Assembly: GCA_022497155.1 (NCBI GenBank)
Contig: MU385721.1
Coordinates: 310,001-374,000 of the forward strand
DNA length: 64,000 bases
Reading direction: 5' to 3'
Source of the DNA: Whalleya microplaca
Lineage: Eukaryota; Ascomycota; Sordariomycetes; Xylariales; Xylariaceae
This document shows, in pieces, positions 61,317 to 64,000 of this stretch. Position numbers and translations under genes: made by a program. The stretch's first letter is position 1, and each line of letters opens with the position of its first letter. Under the pieces are notes generated by a model. The model had not been told where the DNA came from. It saw only the letters and a program-made list of their open reading frames with translations, and did no database searches.

Positions 61317-63546
61317 ATGCAACCAAGCATGGCAACATTGCCTTCAAACAAGCGACCCCCGCGGTACCCTAGTGAAGGACCTCTTCAGCCAAGGACAGCT
61401 GAAAATGATGCAATAGCACTTGAGATAGCCAAGTCTGCATACGAAGGCCTTGTCAATAAGCGTGCGAAAGCAGCAGATATTCGCAAATCTCGATATCCCA
61501 AGGCCGGGAGTGATGAGGGCGGAGAGCCAAATACTCGAGATATAACCAATCAAAACTCTATGGGTGCCCTTGATAATTCAGTCGCTTCGTTAAACACGGG
61601 GTTCGGCAAAATGGATGAACGAGGCAACATAGATGACCAACAGAAGCCCAATCCACGGCCACGTTTCTACGGCGAAGTTCCCGGGTTTATGCTTCCGTTG
61701 AAATCGATGTATGATGGATTTGGATCCTGGCCGACCCATAAGGGCTTACCTAAGGGTGCAGAACAGCCTTCCTGGGGCGGTATTGGTTTTCCGCAAGACG
61801 ACTCTTTGGTTGTAGCAGATATTAAAGCCCCCGTCCATGTTAACCAAGATAAACCTTGCATCATGCAATTGTCTCAAGATATCATTAGCATCAAAGCCGA
61901 AGACTCTATCAGCATTGCAGACAATGGGAAGGTTGATACAGAAGCCGAGAATAACCGGACCATCGAAACGTTTGGGCTGCATGGTCGGACTGTGTGCAAA
62001 ATCAAGTTTGCAGACTGCAAGATTTCGAATTCTTCATACAGCACCTGCAGGATCTCCAAAGAAATTGAGAAACTTATTACCAAAGCTATTGGCAGCCAGC
62101 CCCGGGTAACAACGGTGCAATATATTGCTGCCCAAATTCTCCTTGCTCGAGGTGGCCAGATCGGCGGACGAACTCAAGATTACTGGAAGAAAGCTAGAGA
62201 TTTAGCACAGCAACAGTTATTTCTCAATCCCAACTTAGAAAAATCAGCCGAGGAGCAGGTGAAAGAGGGCCCAGGCAACGACTCGGCATTGGAGGAGATG
62301 TTGGTTATAGTCAAGAATTGCATCAAGAACAATTCATTCAACTCGTACTATCAATCTCAACGTGATAAGTATGGGATACAACAGGGTATATTCTACCAGA
62401 TCAAGAATACGGACATTGGTAAGCATAATTTGAGTCACTTGTTTTCTTCTCAGAATGGATCTGCTTCCCTCGTTCTGCCTCTTTTCTTATCCAGGCAGCA
62501 TTTTAGTAAGAAAAGAAGATACTAATAAGACAATAGTTATGGTTCTCGATAAAGATAGTGAAGTGATCCTCTTCCAACTCTCAGATGCTTTCACAAGGCT
62601 CCTCACGAAACGGATTGAGCGAGATGTGGTACAAGCACTTGAGACTTACAGCACTCTACAGGCTGTTCCACTACCAGATATGACACGTCACGGCCTACAT
62701 TATATCGACTGGCTGCTGGAACACCCGGAGTTCGACTTCCGGCGTCCTGAAAATGACCCGAGACTAGCAAAATCCGGGGTCTATCACTTTGGTACTATAT
62801 GTAGTATTGGAGACCCAAATGGCAAAAAAAGCCCGGGAGTCACAAGAGATTCATCACGGGCTATTGAGCGTGCAGCTGTGGCAGATCAATACGCAAAACT
62901 TCGACATGGAGCCTTTCGGGCTTGTACAGAAATGTTGAACCACGTCTTCAGACTTCTAGACCCTAACTTGTTGGAAGAATATAAGAAGGTCGGCAAGGAG
63001 CTTGTTAAGCCATGGCGCTCCGGGCTCATTGACACTGGCAGCCAGGACGAAACATTTCTTTTGCGAGCTGTTCTGATCAATCTTATGACTGATGAGCATA
63101 AGGACTTGAGTGACTGGCATTACGGTCTCGCTGGTATTATACCAATAGGCTCGTTTGAAGGAGGCGACCTCCTCACCAGAGAGCTAGGTCTCCAGACGGA
63201 AAGCAAACCGGGATGTTTGCAGTTGTTTCGAGGAAGAGAGCTGCGACATTCCATCACGAAATGGACTGGTCGACGCTTCGTCGTGACGAGCAGCACACAC
63301 GAAGCCGTTAAGCGATGGGCGTTCCGACGTATGGGACAGTCTGTTTCCGACGACATCCCAGAGGTGAATGACTGCTTTGACGTGGACCAGGAGGACATTC
63401 GCCCTGAGGAACAGAGAATATTGTCAGAGCAGGAACGTATCCCTGAGCGTTACATGGAAAACTCGGACGAGTCGGATTTTATGCTAGAGTCCGACACGTC
63501 GTTGGGTGCATCTGATCTATCTCCTAATGATGGTGGAACTAAGTGA
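61317..63546 (+). CDS. Putative 2-oxoglutarate/Fe(II) dioxygenase, TET/JBP-like fungal type
   Basis: A 717-residue protein from two exons (61317-62418, 62495-63546; G|GTAAGC to TCCAG|GC). The first in-frame ATG is at 61317; 61329 is the next. The N-terminal 280 residues are hydrophilic and of unknown family. The C-terminal part has the 2OG oxygenase pattern: H569-K-D571 (HxD), then GSFEGGDL, PGCLQLFRG, distal H619 in ELRHSITKW and an Arg pair at 627-628 for the 2-oxoglutarate carboxylate. The GG(D/E)L and LRH..G.R arrangement is that of TET/JBP-like dioxygenases, which oxidise methyl groups on nucleic-acid bases and are expanded in fungi, sometimes next to KDZ transposons. A generic fungal 2OG oxygenase is the alternative. 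The C-terminus is acidic (DESDFMLESD). It is flanked by copies of a short repeat. Confidence 0.6.
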
Positions 63547-64000
63547 GGACTGGGTATCCCCTCAGATACGTTAGCAGAAGATAACAACATGCCTTCCCCA
63601 AAGCCATACAAGGCAATCCAACCACACTGTTCAGGGAAGAGGGCCAATATGTATTGATTATTTCAGACTCGACATCTCAGAATGCTGGCGTGTAAATCTG
63701 ACCGAGTAGTTGTACATCAATATACATACCTTACGTAAGAAGTTTATGAGATAACGGGGTGAAATGAGAACTTTATCTCATGATTAATAGCCACGAGACT
63801 TTGGCTAACTTCAGTTTTTGGTAAAATAGAGCCTCATTTTCAGCTATTGCCCAAATTGAAACCTATAACAAGTGCTATGATAGGGCTCGGAACAGATCAA
63901 TTTTGCTAGTAATTTCTCTATGGGCTCTAGGGTGCTTGCTGGCCTAAATATAATGGGAGGCGATAGGTACTTATATAGACCTTTAAAAGACGTATTCCTA
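63547..64000. other. Right edge, 3' flank of the dioxygenase gene
   Basis: No gene is supported. It contains the second copy of the dispersed repeat (63898-63943) and otherwise AT-rich sequence running off the window. Confidence 0.5.
63898..63943 (+). repeat. Diverged dispersed repeat, copy 2
   Basis: CAATTTTGCTAGTAATTTCT followed by CTATGGGCTCTAGGGTGCTT and GCTGGC. Same orientation as copy 1 at 60441-60488, placed on the other side of the dioxygenase gene. Confidence 0.55.

Noticed and set aside
1..64000. tRNA and rRNA genes
   Set aside because: I scanned for GGTTCRA-type T-arm boxes with matching acceptor stems and found none convincing; a covariance-model search would settle it.

Overview
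The window is nuclear DNA of a filamentous ascomycete, probably a Sordariomycete-like Pezizomycotina species; this is inferred from gene content and intron style, not from any search. Genes are split by short GT-AG introns of about 45-210 bp with CTAAC/CTGAC-like branch sites. Conserved fungal housekeeping genes (chorismate mutase, BCP1, MDV1, IML1, a CAX exchanger) sit among AT-rich, gene-poor stretches. I rebuilt each spliced gene by hand and required the exon lengths to sum to a whole number of codons. Residue numbers refer to these spliced models.

Layout. 1-5.4 kb: an aldo-keto reductase and a 2EXR-domain protein, both on the minus strand. 5.9-14.5 kb: a compact conserved block with the mitochondrial fission adaptor MDV1 (-), chorismate mutase (+), the ribosomal chaperone BCP1 (-) and a cyclin-box protein (-). 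14.5-22.8 kb: a gene desert of about 8 kb. 22.8-28.8 kb: a POT-family peptide transporter with a 4-nt first coding exon, then an SRPK-like kinase lacking both catalytic aspartates. 31-46.4 kb: a vacuolar Ca2+/H+ exchanger (-), the 1,865-residue GATOR1/SEACIT subunit IML1 (-), a short-chain dehydrogenase with a mitochondrial-type presequence (-) and a zinc-type cation diffusion facilitator (+). 49-51.6 kb: a broken SRR1-like gene, a DIP-repeat/chromodomain ORF, a hairpin and a 241-bp MITE-like element with long inverted repeats.

52.2-60.2 kb looks like a small catabolic or specialised-metabolism cluster: a type I Baeyer-Villiger monooxygenase (-), an SDR alcohol dehydrogenase (-) and, divergent from the SDR, a cyclase-family hydrolase (+). 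Alcohol to ketone, ketone to ester or lactone, then ring or ester hydrolysis is a coherent order of steps, but substrate and order are inference. The cyclase carries one premature TGA in an otherwise intact six-exon frame, and the SDR has a poor first splice donor, so the cluster may be decaying in this strain.

61.3-63.5 kb encodes a 717-residue protein whose C-terminal part looks like a 2-oxoglutarate/Fe(II) dioxygenase of the kind related to TET/JBP enzymes, flanked by two diverged copies of a short repeat. This locus, the catalytically atypical kinase, and the SRR1/chromodomain relic are the best candidates for unusual biology. No tRNA, rRNA or CRISPR array was recognised.
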